DNA of 26,056 nt from CAZBWP01 sp964630265. Its GTDB lineage: Bacteria; Pseudomonadota; Alphaproteobacteria; Rhodospirillales; Defluviicoccaceae. Numbering within the stretch: the stretch's first letter is position 1; the number at the start of each line of letters is the position of its first letter. Positions 13,946 through 22,629 of the stretch are shown here, in pieces. The DNA lies in assembly GCA_964630265.1 (NCBI GenBank), contig CAZVRW010000047.1, positions 1 to 26,056 of the forward strand. Reading direction: 5' to 3'. The translations under genes and the position numbers were made by a program. Below the pieces are notes generated by a model. The model made no database searches. It saw nothing but the letters and a program-made list of their open reading frames with translations, and was not told the origin of the DNA.

Positions 13946-14467
13946 ATGGACCCCGACATCGCGTTCATCGCCCCGCCGACCGCACCAACGCCGCCACTGC
14001 CCGACGGCTTTCGCGATCCGCGCGGCTTCGGCGACGACGGTCCGAGCTTCTTCGATGTCCTCGACATCATCAACCCGCTGCAGCACATCCCGGTCGTCTC
14101 GTCCATCTATCGGGCGGTGACCGGCGACGAGATCAGCCACGTGCCGCGCGTCCTCGGCGGCGGCCTGTTCGGCGGCCTCTTCGGTGCCATCGCGGCGCTG
14201 GTCAATGTGATCGTCGACGAGATCACCGGCAGCGACATCGGCGAGCACGTGCTCGGCTTCGTCGATGACCTGTTCAACGGCTCGGAGGAGCCAACGATCG
14301 CGCAGCGCCGGTCGCTCGAGCCGGCGTATCCAGCGGACAAGACCGATGAGTTCTTCCCGGGCTCGCCGGCCGAACTGATGGCGCTGCAGTCGGCGACCCA
14401 GCTCTACGACGACGCCGCGTCGCTCACCGCGCTGCGCAGCGGCGCGCATCTCGACGTGCTGGGATAA
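13946..14467 (+). CDS. Conserved protein of unknown function with a glycine-rich hydrophobic core, sigma-54 dependent
   Basis: The 173-residue protein has a proline-rich N-terminus, then FFDVLDIINPLQHIPVVSSIYRAVTGDEIS (given here in full only as a pattern of an amphipathic block), a glycine-zipper segment VLGGGLFGGLFGAIAALVNV near residues 70-90, and a polar C-terminal half. There is no signal peptide. The hydrophobic Gly-rich stretch could insert into or oligomerise at a membrane. I recall similar alphaproteobacterial hypothetical proteins, but no function is known to me. A consensus sigma-54 promoter and two upstream palindromes indicate control by RpoN and an activator. It converges on the YggS-type gene with six bases between stops. 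Confidence 0.75.
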   Translation: MDPDIAFIAPPTAPTPPLPDGFRDPRGFGDDGPSFFDVLDIINPLQHIPVVSSIYRAVTGDEISHVPRVLGGGLFGGLFGAIAALVNVIVDEITGSDIGEHVLGFVDDLFNGSEEPTIAQRRSLEPAYPADKTDEFFPGSPAELMALQSATQLYDDAASLTALRSGAHLDVLG

Positions 14468-14473
14468 GACTTC

Positions 14474-15163
14474 TCAGTCAGGACCTTCCGGCCGCGCGCC
14501 GAAGATTGCCGTGCCAACGCGCACCAGCGTGGCGCCGAACCGGATCGCCGTCCGGAAATCGGCGGTCATGCCCATGCTGAGGCCGCCGAGGCCATTGCGC
14601 CGGGCGACCTCCCGAAGCAGGGCAAAATGCAGGGCCGGCTCCTCATCGACCGGCGGGATGCACATCAGCCCGGTGACCGTCAGCCCGTAGTCCTCGATGC
14701 AGGCACGAACCAGCGCGTCCGTGGCGTCGGGCAGCACGCCGGCCTTCTGCGGCTCCTCGCCGGTGTTGACCTGGATCATCACCGCCGGCCGCCGATCTTC
14801 GGCCGCCATCATTTCGGCCAGGTGCCGCGCCAGGCGATCGTTGTCGACGGTCTCGATGACGTCGAACAGCCGGACGGCGCGCCGTGCCTTGTTGCGTTGC
14901 AGCGGGCCGATCAGGTGCAGGCGCACGTCCGGCCAGTCGGCCTTCAATGCCGGCCATTTCTCCTCCGCCTCCTGCACCCGATTTTCGCCGAACACGCGAT
15001 GGCCAGCGGTGAGCGCCGGCCGGATGCGCTCGAGGCCGTGCAGTTTGCTCACCGCGACCAGCGTGACGTCCGCGGGCGCTCGGCCCGCTGCCGTCGCCGC
15101 CGCGGCAATCTCCGCCTTCACGGCGGCGAGGTTGGCGGCTATGTCGACAGTCTCGACGGTCAT
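14474..15163 (-). CDS. YggS/PROSC-family PLP homeostasis protein
   Basis: The 229-residue protein is an alanine-racemase-like TIM barrel without the second domain. The PLP lysine is Lys40 in VTLVAVSK. Other family motifs are FGENRVQEAEEKW near residue 70, HLIGPLQRNKARR near 95, VNTGEEPQKAG near 140, GLMCIPP near 175, and LSMGMTADFRTAIRFGATLVRVG near 205-220. Members buffer free pyridoxal 5'-phosphate and affect amino-acid and keto-acid balance; no catalytic reaction is established. The gene is divergent from the ThiE-like gene, with 39 bases between starts. Confidence 0.94.
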   Translation of the reverse strand: MTVETVDIAANLAAVKAEIAAAATAAGRAPADVTLVAVSKLHGLERIRPALTAGHRVFGENRVQEAEEKWPALKADWPDVRLHLIGPLQRNKARRAVRLFDVIETVDNDRLARHLAEMMAAEDRRPAVMIQVNTGEEPQKAGVLPDATDALVRACIEDYGLTVTGLMCIPPVDEEPALHFALLREVARRNGLGGLSMGMTADFRTAIRFGATLVRVGTAIFGARPEGPD

Positions 15164-15202
15164 CGGCGGGTCGTCCAGAACCCTGGTGCGAAGGCAGAGG
15201 TC

Positions 15203-15808
15203 ATGCCGAGAACCCTAGCAGAGCTGGCGCGCCGGCTCAAACCACCGCCGACGCAGGTCCACTTGCCGCCGCTGATCCTGATGACCGACGTGGTGCGCCT
15301 GCCGGACCCGGCGGCGGCGATCGCCCGCCTGCCGGCCGGATCGGCGGTGATCGTTCGTCATCCGGAGGCGTCGGCCCGCCGGGCCCTTGCCGTGGGGCTC
15401 CTGCCGGTTTGTCGCTCCGTCGGCGTTCGCCTGCTCATCGCCGCCGACCCGCGACTGGCCGAAGCGCTCGGCGCCGCCGGCGTACACGTGCCGGAGGCGC
15501 TGGTGCGTGCCGGCCGGATTCGGCCACGGCCCGGGTGGCTCGTCACCGCCGCGGCGCATGGCCCGCTGGCTCTGCGACGGGCCGCGAACGCCGGCGCCGA
15601 CGCCGCGCTGTTGTCGCCGGTCTTCGCGACGCGAAGCCACCCCGGTGCTCCGCCGATCGGTGCCGTGCGCTTCACCGCGTGGGTGCGGGCGGCACCCCTG
15701 CCCGTTTATGCCCTCGGCGGCATCACACCCGAGACGGCGGCGCGCCTCAGCAACAGTGGCGCCTGCGGCTTCGCCGGCATCGCCGGACTGGACGCCCCGT
15801 CGTCATAG
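15203..15808 (+). CDS. ThiE/TenI-like protein (thiamine-phosphate synthase superfamily)
   Basis: The 201-residue protein has the C-terminal barrel signature LLSPVFATRSHPGAPPIG and VYALGGITPETAARL of ThiE/TenI. The N-terminal half is weaker: PLILMTDVV stands at the usual beta-1 position, but the QLR-K pyrophosphate/thiazole-binding motif is replaced by VIVRHPEA, and the GVH-Q segment reads GVHVPEAL. The protein could be a divergent thiamine-phosphate synthase or a TenI-like regulator or aromatase without that activity. GGCAGAGG precedes the ATG. Its last six bases overlap the 3' end of the convergent sulfotransferase gene. No TPP riboswitch is visible in the short leader. Confidence 0.75.
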   Translation: MPRTLAELARRLKPPPTQVHLPPLILMTDVVRLPDPAAAIARLPAGSAVIVRHPEASARRALAVGLLPVCRSVGVRLLIAADPRLAEALGAAGVHVPEALVRAGRIRPRPGWLVTAAAHGPLALRRAANAGADAALLSPVFATRSHPGAPPIGAVRFTAWVRAAPLPVYALGGITPETAARLSNSGACGFAGIAGLDAPSS

Positions 15809-17650
15809 CTCCGCCGCGTCATAGCCGAATGCCTGCACGAAGGGCTTGAGCAGCGGCAGAACAGTCTCGAGTTCCGGGCGATAGTGCTGCCAACGACCAA
15901 TCGAGCGCGTATACAGCGGCTGCACCACCTGGTGGTAGCTGGGCGTCGAAATCGGCCGCGTCCGAGCATGCTCGCGGTAGTCGCGCACCGCGTCGTCCCA
16001 GCCGACGCCGAGAAAGTCCAGAAGCCGCTCTGTCTCACCCTCGAAATCGGCGACCAGGTCCTCATAGCGGATCGAGGCCGTCGCGATCGGCAGGATCGCG
16101 CGATAGCGCAACCAAAGATCCATCACCGACGCATACAGGCGGGCAGTGCTCTCGATCGCACCGAAGTGCACCATCGCCTCGTTCGGCCGGAAGGCTTGCA
16201 TGAAGCCGCTGAGCACGACGTCGCAGGGATGCCGCAGCGCCAAAACGATGGGCGCCTGCGGATAGAGCCGCCAGATCAGGCCGATGTCGATGATGTTCAA
16301 CGGCATCTTATCGATCACCAGGGCGGCGCCACGCCGTGGCAGCAACTGGTCGACGGCGGCCTCATAGATCGATCTGAGCGCCGCGACGTCGACCTCGGTA
16401 AGACGGGCCAGGGCTTCGGGATAGGCGCCGAAGCGCTCGATCACCGCCTGCTTCACGGTGTCGACGAGCGGCTTTTCCTCGATCGTCGCCAGCCGCGGAT
16501 GAGCGTCCAGCACTTGGTCCAGCAGTGTTGTTCCCGAACGCGGAAAGCCCACGAGGAACACCGGCGAACTGGCGGCCCCGACCGGTGCCGACCACGTTGC
16601 GACCCAGTCGGCGGTGAACCGTTCGGCGAGCCCCAAGATCTGGCGCGGCAACGCGTGGCGATCCACAGCGCGGCCGATGGGGGTGTCGAGCAGCCGGCGG
16701 TTGGCGTCGGCGAAACAGCGGGCTGCCCGCCGATAATCACCGAGGCGATCGCAGAACGTCGCCTGTTCGAAGGCGACGAACGCCCGCGCCTCGGCGTCGA
16801 GCGCGTCGACGGCCAGGGCATCGAGGCGCGCCAGTCCCTCGCGCAGCCGGCCGAGCCGGCGCTCGCTGCGGGCCGCGACCAGGCAGGCGCGAACGTTGGC
16901 GGGATCCAGCGACAGGGCCGCTTCCGCCGCGGCCAACGCTGCTTCCAGGTCGCTCGCGCGCTCGTGCAGCGCCGCCTGCGCCGCCCGCGGTTCAGCGTCG
17001 TGTGGGCTGACCCGGATCGCTGCCGCGTAGTGTTCGCTCGCTTCCTCCGGGCGACCGCTCTCGGCCACTGCGTCGCCCAGGTTCTTGAGGGCGTGCGCAT
17101 AGTCCGGCCGGAGGCGGACGGCCGCGCGGAAACTCGCCTCCGCCGCGGTCAGGTCGCCGAGCGCATGGTGCGCCCGGCCGAGGTTGGACAGCGCCTCCGG
17201 ATACGCCGGCCGTGCCGCCAGCGCCGCCCGATAGCAGGCAATCGCGGCCTCCGGGCGGCCCTGTTCCTGCAGAACGTTGCCCAGGTTGTTGTGTGCCTCG
17301 GCGTAACCGGGACTGAGCGCCAGCGCCCGGCGGAATGCCGCCTCGGCAGCCTCGAGCCGACCGAGGGCGAGAAGGGCGGTGCCGCGGTTGTTGTGAAACG
17401 CCGGATCGCGTCCGTCGACGGCGATGGCGCGGTCGATCAGCGACACGGCGCGGGCCTGGTCGCCGCGCTGATGCGCGATGACGCCGAGCAGGTGCAGGGC
17501 GTCCCGCTGGCGCGGCGCCTGCGACAGGATCCGGCGATAAAGGGCTTCTGCCGCGTCCAGCCGGCCCGCCTGGTGGGCGCGCACGGCCTCCATCAACTCC
17601 GGCGGCACCGCGGCGACGGCAGGCGGCGCCGATCGCGATCGCCGGCTCAT
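15803..17650 (-). CDS. TPR-repeat sulfotransferase
   Basis: The 615-residue protein has eight or more TPR-like repeats in residues 15-330 (pattern LxxLGxxxxxxGxxxxAxxxYxxAI). A sulfotransferase domain follows from about 345 to 600. The PAPS 5'-phosphosulfate loop FLVGFPRSGTTLLDQVL lies near residues 364-380, and VLALRHPCDVVLSGF later supplies the 3'-phosphate-binding Arg/Ser segment. This is the Sulfotransfer_3 type. The enzyme would transfer sulfate from PAPS to a protein, glycan or lipid; the TPRs probably hold the acceptor or partners. No signal peptide or membrane helix is seen. The ATG overlaps the stop of the upstream TPR glycosyltransferase-like gene as ATGA, so the two are co-translated. 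Confidence 0.9.
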   Translation of the reverse strand: MSRRSRSAPPAVAAVPPELMEAVRAHQAGRLDAAEALYRRILSQAPRQRDALHLLGVIAHQRGDQARAVSLIDRAIAVDGRDPAFHNNRGTALLALGRLEAAEAAFRRALALSPGYAEAHNNLGNVLQEQGRPEAAIACYRAALAARPAYPEALSNLGRAHHALGDLTAAEASFRAAVRLRPDYAHALKNLGDAVAESGRPEEASEHYAAAIRVSPHDAEPRAAQAALHERASDLEAALAAAEAALSLDPANVRACLVAARSERRLGRLREGLARLDALAVDALDAEARAFVAFEQATFCDRLGDYRRAARCFADANRRLLDTPIGRAVDRHALPRQILGLAERFTADWVATWSAPVGAASSPVFLVGFPRSGTTLLDQVLDAHPRLATIEEKPLVDTVKQAVIERFGAYPEALARLTEVDVAALRSIYEAAVDQLLPRRGAALVIDKMPLNIIDIGLIWRLYPQAPIVLALRHPCDVVLSGFMQAFRPNEAMVHFGAIESTARLYASVMDLWLRYRAILPIATASIRYEDLVADFEGETERLLDFLGVGWDDAVRDYREHARTRPISTPSYHQVVQPLYTRSIGRWQHYRPELETVLPLLKPFVQAFGYDAAEL

Positions 17651-19263
17651 GCCGGCGCCGCCGCGTCGGAGTGATGATCGAGCGCGTCGGTCACGCGGGC
17701 GATGACCCCCGGCCAGTCACCGGGGCTGGCCTGACGCACCAGGGTCAGGCTGGGATACCAGGGGCTGTCGGTGCGATCGAGTTGCCAGCGCCATTCCGGG
17801 ACGAACGGCACCAGCAGCCAACACGGTCGGCCGAGCGCCCCGGCGAGGTGCGCGACCGCCGTGTCGACGGCAACGACGCCATCCAGCAACGCCAGCACAG
17901 CGGCGGTGTCGGCGAAATCGAGATCACGGCCCGGCAACCGCTGCACCCGCCCGGGCGCGTGGCGCTCCAGGTCGTCCTCACGGGAGCCGATCTGCAGGCT
18001 GACGAAGTGCGCGCGGCAATGATCGAGGAGCGGCAGAAACCGCTCGGCCGGCATCGAGCGGTTGTGGTCGTTCTCATGGCGCGGATTGCCGGACCACACG
18101 AGACCGATGGCCGGCCGGTCGCCGGGCAGCGCGAGGCGCTGCCGCCAATCATCGATCAGCGTCGGCTCGGCCGTGAGATAGGGCACGTCACGGGGGATCG
18201 ATGCCGCGTCGGTGCCAAACAGGAGCGGCAGGCTCATCAGCGGCGCGTGGAGATCGCACGCCGGCGGTGGCGCGCCGGCGACCAGGCGCTCACAGGCAAA
18301 CGGCTCGCCGCGGTCCAGCAGACTGGCAAACAGCCGATGGAGCGGCCGGCGGCATTCCAGCACCACCCGGCCGCCCTGTGCGGCGACCCGTGGCGCATAG
18401 CGAACGAACTGGATGGCCGAGCCGAGGCCCTGTTCCGCCTTGAGCAGGATCGTCTTGCCGTGCAGGTCGCCGCCGTCCCACGCCGGAATGTCCGCCACCA
18501 TCGGGGCGGCGCGGGCCTTGAGGCGCCATTCGTAGTCGCGCCAGCCCTCGGCGAAGCGGCCGAGCGTCAGCAGCAGGACGCCGCGATTGGCGTGCGCCTC
18601 GACATGGCCGGGCTCGATCGCGATCGCCTGATCGAAGCACTCGAGCGCCGCGTCGTAACGCGCCTGTTCGTGCAGCACCCGCCCCAGGTTCGACAGCGCC
18701 GCGGCGTAGGCGGGCTGCACCGCCACCGCCTGTCGATAGGCGGCCGCCGCCGCGTCCAGGCGTCCCTGCCGGCGCAGGGCGCCGCCCAGGTTGTTGTGCG
18801 CCGCGGCCCAGTCGGCGCGCGCCTCGATCGCCCGCCGGTAGCAGCCCTCGGCCTCCACCGGGCGCTCCTTCGCCATCAGGGCGTTGCCGAGGCTGTTGTG
18901 CGCCTCCGCCGAGCGCGGGTTCAGCGCCAGGGCCTTGCGCGCGGCGAGGATGGCATCGTCGGCGCGGCCGAGGGCGAGCAGCGCCGCGGCGAGGTTGCTG
19001 TGATAGCTGGGCTCGCGCCGGTTGATGGCGATCGCCCGGCGGATCAGCTCGATGGCGCGCGGCTGATCCCCGGTCTGATGCGCCACCAAACCCAGCAGAT
19101 GCAGCGCATCGGGATGTCGCGGGCGAATCTCGAGAACGCGTCCATATCCCTCCGCGGCCGCTGCCAGTTGCCCGGCGCGGTGCCGCTCGACCGCGTCGAG
19201 CAACAGCCGATCGGCTGGCCGGGCGGCCGGGTGCGTGTGCTTCTGCGGTGGGCGCGGCGCCAT
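17647..19263 (-). CDS. TPR-repeat protein with GT-B glycosyltransferase-like (GT9/GT41-like) domain
   Basis: The protein has about 538 residues from the ATG at 19263 (549 from an in-frame GTG at 19296; neither has a strong ribosome binding site). TPR repeats fill residues 15-260, including AHNSLGNAL, AHNNLGGALRRQG and ALSNLGRVLHEQ. The C-terminal part has the stereotyped features of bacterial TPR-glycosyltransferases: WRLKARAAP, ILLKAEQGLGSAIQFVRYAP, IGLVWSGNPRHENDHNRSM and VVAVDTAVAHLAGALGRPCWLL, then EWRWQLDRTDSPWYPSL. The donor and acceptor are unknown. It is translationally coupled to the downstream TPR sulfotransferase, and the two share very similar TPR halves. Confidence 0.88.
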   Translation of the reverse strand: MAPRPPQKHTHPAARPADRLLLDAVERHRAGQLAAAAEGYGRVLEIRPRHPDALHLLGLVAHQTGDQPRAIELIRRAIAINRREPSYHSNLAAALLALGRADDAILAARKALALNPRSAEAHNSLGNALMAKERPVEAEGCYRRAIEARADWAAAHNNLGGALRRQGRLDAAAAAYRQAVAVQPAYAAALSNLGRVLHEQARYDAALECFDQAIAIEPGHVEAHANRGVLLLTLGRFAEGWRDYEWRLKARAAPMVADIPAWDGGDLHGKTILLKAEQGLGSAIQFVRYAPRVAAQGGRVVLECRRPLHRLFASLLDRGEPFACERLVAGAPPPACDLHAPLMSLPLLFGTDAASIPRDVPYLTAEPTLIDDWRQRLALPGDRPAIGLVWSGNPRHENDHNRSMPAERFLPLLDHCRAHFVSLQIGSREDDLERHAPGRVQRLPGRDLDFADTAAVLALLDGVVAVDTAVAHLAGALGRPCWLLVPFVPEWRWQLDRTDSPWYPSLTLVRQASPGDWPGVIARVTDALDHHSDAAAPA

Positions 19264-19327
19264 GCGGGTGTCCGTCTCGCAATCGATCTGCTCCACCGAC
19301 TGTAGCGGGACGAGCCGCGTCGCGGAA

Positions 19328-19372
19328 CCAACCGTTGGTGTCCATCGGCGGCCGCGCCGGGGCCAACGTTGA
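19328..19372. promoter_or_regulatory. Two CCAAC/GTTGG inverted repeats in a divergent intergenic region
   Basis: CCAACCGTTGG (19328-19338) and CCAACGTTGA (19363-19372) lie between the divergent TPR gene and the DUF3576 gene, about 34 bases apart. They may be operator sites serving either gene. TTGACA at 19369-19374 overlaps the second but lacks a good -10 partner. Confidence 0.3.
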
Positions 19373-19394
19373 CACGGAACGATGATGAGGCTAC

Positions 19395-19979
19395 GTGCAA
19401 CGGGATCGAGAAACGCCGCCCGTCTCAGCCATCGCGAGGGTTCTCTTGGTTCGCCCGTTAGCTATCGTTGCGGCTCTTGCCGCCTTCATCGCCGCCGGCT
19501 GCTCCGACGTTCCGGTCGAGGGGGACTACCCCAGGGGTAAACGCAGCGGCGAATCGCATGGCTATGGCCCGCAGGACGACATGTTCGGCAGCGACGGCAT
19601 TTCGCTGTTCGGCGGCGGCGACTCCTCGGGCGGCGGCGATGCCGGCGGCGGCGGGATCGCCGTGAACGGCTTCCTGTGGCGGGCGTCGCTCGACACCGTG
19701 TCCTTCATGCCCGTGAACTCGGCGGACCCTTTCGGCGGCGTCATCATCACCGACTGGTACTCGCCGCCCGAGTCGCCGAACGAACGCTTCAAGATGAACA
19801 TCTACATCCTCGGACGGGCGCTGCGCGCCGACGGCGTGCGCGTCTCCGTCTTTCGTCAGATCGACGACGGGAGCGGCGGCTGGCGCGACGCACCGCTGCC
19901 CGGCGGCACCGACACGCGCATCGAGGATGCCATCCTGACCAAGGCGCGGCAGCTTCGCTTCGCGGTTTTGCAGGAATAG
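19395..19979 (+). CDS. DUF3576 lipoprotein
   Basis: The 194-residue protein starts at a GTG preceded by GATGAGG. A hydrophobic segment (about residues 16-35) ends in the lipobox IAAGC with the lipidation Cys36. A Gly/Ser/Asp-rich linker (near residues 70-90, GGGDSSGGGDAGGGG) follows, then the conserved DUF3576 part: NGFLWRASLDTVSFMPVNSAD, GGVIITDWYSPPESPNERF, and DTRIEDAILTKARQLR. The family is found in alphaproteobacteria, often just before leuS as here, and its function is unknown. Outer-membrane or periplasmic anchoring is expected, with LolA handling transport if it goes to the outer membrane. Seventy bases separate it from leuS. Confidence 0.88.
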   Translation: MQRDRETPPVSAIARVLLVRPLAIVAALAAFIAAGCSDVPVEGDYPRGKRSGESHGYGPQDDMFGSDGISLFGGGDSSGGGDAGGGGIAVNGFLWRASLDTVSFMPVNSADPFGGVIITDWYSPPESPNERFKMNIYILGRALRADGVRVSVFRQIDDGSGGWRDAPLPGGTDTRIEDAILTKARQLRFAVLQE

Positions 19980-20049
19980 CCGTCTCGCCGGGTCGCTCGC
20001 GGTCCGGTTTCTTCAGGGATCTTTCACAACCAGAGCGACGGGATCATCG

Positions 20050-22629
20050 ATGTCCCGCTACAATTGCACCGACACCGAAGCCAAGTGGCAGCGGATCTGG
20101 ACCGAAAGGCGCAGCTTCGCGGCGCCCGACCAGCCATCCGGTCCGAAATATTATGTTCTTGAAATGTTCCCGTATCCGTCCGGGCGCATCCACATGGGCC
20201 ACGTGCGCAATTACACCATGGGCGATGTGGTCGCCCGCTTCATGCGCGCGCGAGGGTTCCAGGTCCTGCATCCCATGGGCTGGGACGCTTTCGGCCTGCC
20301 CGCCGAGAACGCGGCGATGGAACGCGGCATCAATCCCGGCGACTGGACCTACAGCAACATCGACACGATGCGCCGGCAGCTGCAGGCGATGGGATTGTCC
20401 ATCGACTGGGACCGCGAGATCGCCACGTGTCATGTGGACTACTACCGCCACCAGCAGCGGCTGTTTCTCGATTTTCTCGACGCCGGCCTCGTCGACCGCA
20501 AGGAAAGCCTGGTCAACTGGGACCCTGTCGACAACACGGTGCTGGCCAACGAGCAGGTGATCGACGGCCGCGGCTGGCGCTCCGGCGCCTTGATCGAGCG
20601 CCGCCAGCTCTCCCAATGGTTTTTCAGGATCACCGATTACTCCGAGGACCTGCTCGCCGCGCTGGAGACGCTGGAGCGGTGGCCCGAGCGGGTGCGGCTG
20701 ATGCAGCAGAACTGGATCGGCCGGTCCGAGGGGTCGCGGCTGTTCTTCGAACTCATCGATCGCGACGACCGGCTGGAGGTCTTCACCACTCGCCACGACA
20801 CGCTGTTCGGCGCGTCGTTCTGTGCCCTGTCACCGAACCATCCGCTGGCCACGGCGGCCGCTGAGCGCGATCCGACGCTGGCCGAGTTCATCGCCCGTTG
20901 CAACCGCCTCGGCACCACGGAAGAGGCGATCGAGACGGCCGAGAAGGAAGGCTATGATACCGGCCTCCGCGCCCGTCATCCTTTTGATTCCGAGACACCG
21001 TTACCCGTGTACGTCGCCAACTTCGTGCTGATGGAATACGGCACCGGCGCCATCTTCGGCTGTCCGGCCCACGATCAGCGGGACCTGGACTTCGCCCGCA
21101 AGTATGGGCTGCCGGTGGTGCCGGTGGTCGCGCCTGAGGGCGTGGCTCCGGCGGACATGGCGATCGGCGATGCGGCCTACACGGGGGACGGTCGGCTGAT
21201 CAACTCCGCCTTTCTCGACGGGATGTCGGTGCCCGAGGCCAAGGCCGAGATGGCGCGCCGGCTGGTGGCGCGTGGGGCGGGTGAACCGACGGTGACCTAC
21301 CGCCTGCGCGACTGGGGCATTTCCCGGCAGCGCTACTGGGGATGCCCGATCCCGATCATCTATTGCGAGACGTGCGGCGCCGTCCCGGTGCCGCGGGATG
21401 ATCTACCGGTGCTGCTGCCCGAGGACGTGACTTTCGATCGTCCCGGCAACCCGCTCGACCATCACCCCACCTGGAAGCACGTGTCGTGCCCGGCGTGCGG
21501 CCGTCCGGGCCGGCGCGAGACCGACACCATGGACACGTTCGTCGACTCCTCATGGTATTATGCCCGCTTCTGCTCGCCCCATGCCGACGCGCCGGTGGAC
21601 CACGCCGCCGTCGATGCCTGGTTGCCGGTCGACCAGTACATCGGCGGCATCGAGCACGCGATCCTGCACCTGCTCTATTCGCGATTCTTCACGCGGGCGA
21701 TGCGCCGCACCGGGCACGTCGGGCTCGATGAGCCCTTCGACGGCCTGTTCACCCAGGGAATGGTCTGCCACGAGACCTACAAGGACGAAAACGGCAAGTG
21801 GCTGTTCCCGACCGAGATCGAGCGCCTCGCCGACGGCGCCGCGCGGCACGTGGAGACAAAGCGTCCGGTCACCATCGGCCGCTCGGAATCCATGTCCAAG
21901 TCGAAGCGCAACGTCGTCGACCCGGAAACCATCATCGAAACCTATGGTGCCGACACGGCGCGGTTCTTCATGCTCTCCGATACGCCGCCCGATCGCGATC
22001 TGGAATGGACCGAGGCCGGAGTGGAGGGAGCGTGGCGGTTCGTCAATCGGCTGTGGCGCCTGCTCACCGAGGAAAACCAGGCGATCGCGCCGCCCGAGAT
22101 GCCGCGGCCGGACGATTTCGACCCCTTCGGCGATACCTCGCCGGCGGCCGACGCGCATCGCGCCGTCCACAAGGCGATCGCCGCCGTCACCGATGATCTC
22201 CGAAAGTTCGGCTTCAACCGCGCCGTTGCCCGGGTGCGGGAGCTCACCACGGCGCTCGGCGATCTCGAGGGGCATGACGCGGCGACGGAGTGGGTTCGCC
22301 GGCACGGCTACGACGCCCTGGTCAGGCTCGTCGCGCCGATGATGCCGCATCTGGCTGAGGAGGCGTGGAACCGGCTGGGTCATCAGACCCTGGTGGTCGA
22401 GGCGCCCTGGCCGGAGGCCGACCCGGCGCTCACCGTCGATGACGTTGTCACCCTGGGGGTGCAGGTCAACGGCAAGCTGCGTGGCCAGATCCGCATCGCC
22501 AAGGACGCTGCGGACGACGAGGTCCGCGCGCTCGCGCTCGCCGTGCCCAACGTCGCGAAAGTCCTGGGCGACGCGCCACCTCGTCGCGTCATCGTCGTGC
22601 CCAACCGGATCGTCAATGTGGTCGTGTAG
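20050..22629 (+). CDS. leuS: Leucyl-tRNA synthetase
   Basis: The 859-residue protein is full length for bacterial LeuRS. The HIGH motif is HMGH at residues 48-51 in FPYPSGRIHMGHVRNYT. The CP1 editing domain contains FTTRHDTLFGASF and YGTGAIFGCPAHDQRD. The class I KMSKS loop reads SMSKSKRN (MSKS at 615-618), with Ser in place of the first Lys; the catalytic second Lys is kept. The C-terminal anticodon and leucine-specific domains end in LGVQVNGKLRGQI and RVIVVPNRIVNVVV, the standard LeuRS C-terminus. It charges tRNA(Leu) and hydrolyses mischarged products. Its last 14 bases overlap lptE, consistent with the alphaproteobacterial leuS-lptE-holA operon. Confidence 0.98.
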   Translation: MSRYNCTDTEAKWQRIWTERRSFAAPDQPSGPKYYVLEMFPYPSGRIHMGHVRNYTMGDVVARFMRARGFQVLHPMGWDAFGLPAENAAMERGINPGDWTYSNIDTMRRQLQAMGLSIDWDREIATCHVDYYRHQQRLFLDFLDAGLVDRKESLVNWDPVDNTVLANEQVIDGRGWRSGALIERRQLSQWFFRITDYSEDLLAALETLERWPERVRLMQQNWIGRSEGSRLFFELIDRDDRLEVFTTRHDTLFGASFCALSPNHPLATAAAERDPTLAEFIARCNRLGTTEEAIETAEKEGYDTGLRARHPFDSETPLPVYVANFVLMEYGTGAIFGCPAHDQRDLDFARKYGLPVVPVVAPEGVAPADMAIGDAAYTGDGRLINSAFLDGMSVPEAKAEMARRLVARGAGEPTVTYRLRDWGISRQRYWGCPIPIIYCETCGAVPVPRDDLPVLLPEDVTFDRPGNPLDHHPTWKHVSCPACGRPGRRETDTMDTFVDSSWYYARFCSPHADAPVDHAAVDAWLPVDQYIGGIEHAILHLLYSRFFTRAMRRTGHVGLDEPFDGLFTQGMVCHETYKDENGKWLFPTEIERLADGAARHVETKRPVTIGRSESMSKSKRNVVDPETIIETYGADTARFFMLSDTPPDRDLEWTEAGVEGAWRFVNRLWRLLTEENQAIAPPEMPRPDDFDPFGDTSPAADAHRAVHKAIAAVTDDLRKFGFNRAVARVRELTTALGDLEGHDAATEWVRRHGYDALVRLVAPMMPHLAEEAWNRLGHQTLVVEAPWPEADPALTVDDVVTLGVQVNGKLRGQIRIAKDAADDEVRALALAVPNVAKVLGDAPPRRVIVVPNRIVNVVV

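Noticed and set aside
15884..17674. 596-codon plus-strand open frame opposite the TPR sulfotransferase
   Set aside because: It mirrors the repeated codon pattern of the TPRs and contains no recognisable domain.
17671..19305. 544-codon plus-strand open frame opposite the TPR glycosyltransferase-like gene
   Set aside because: Antisense shadow of the TPR repeats; no start signal or motif.
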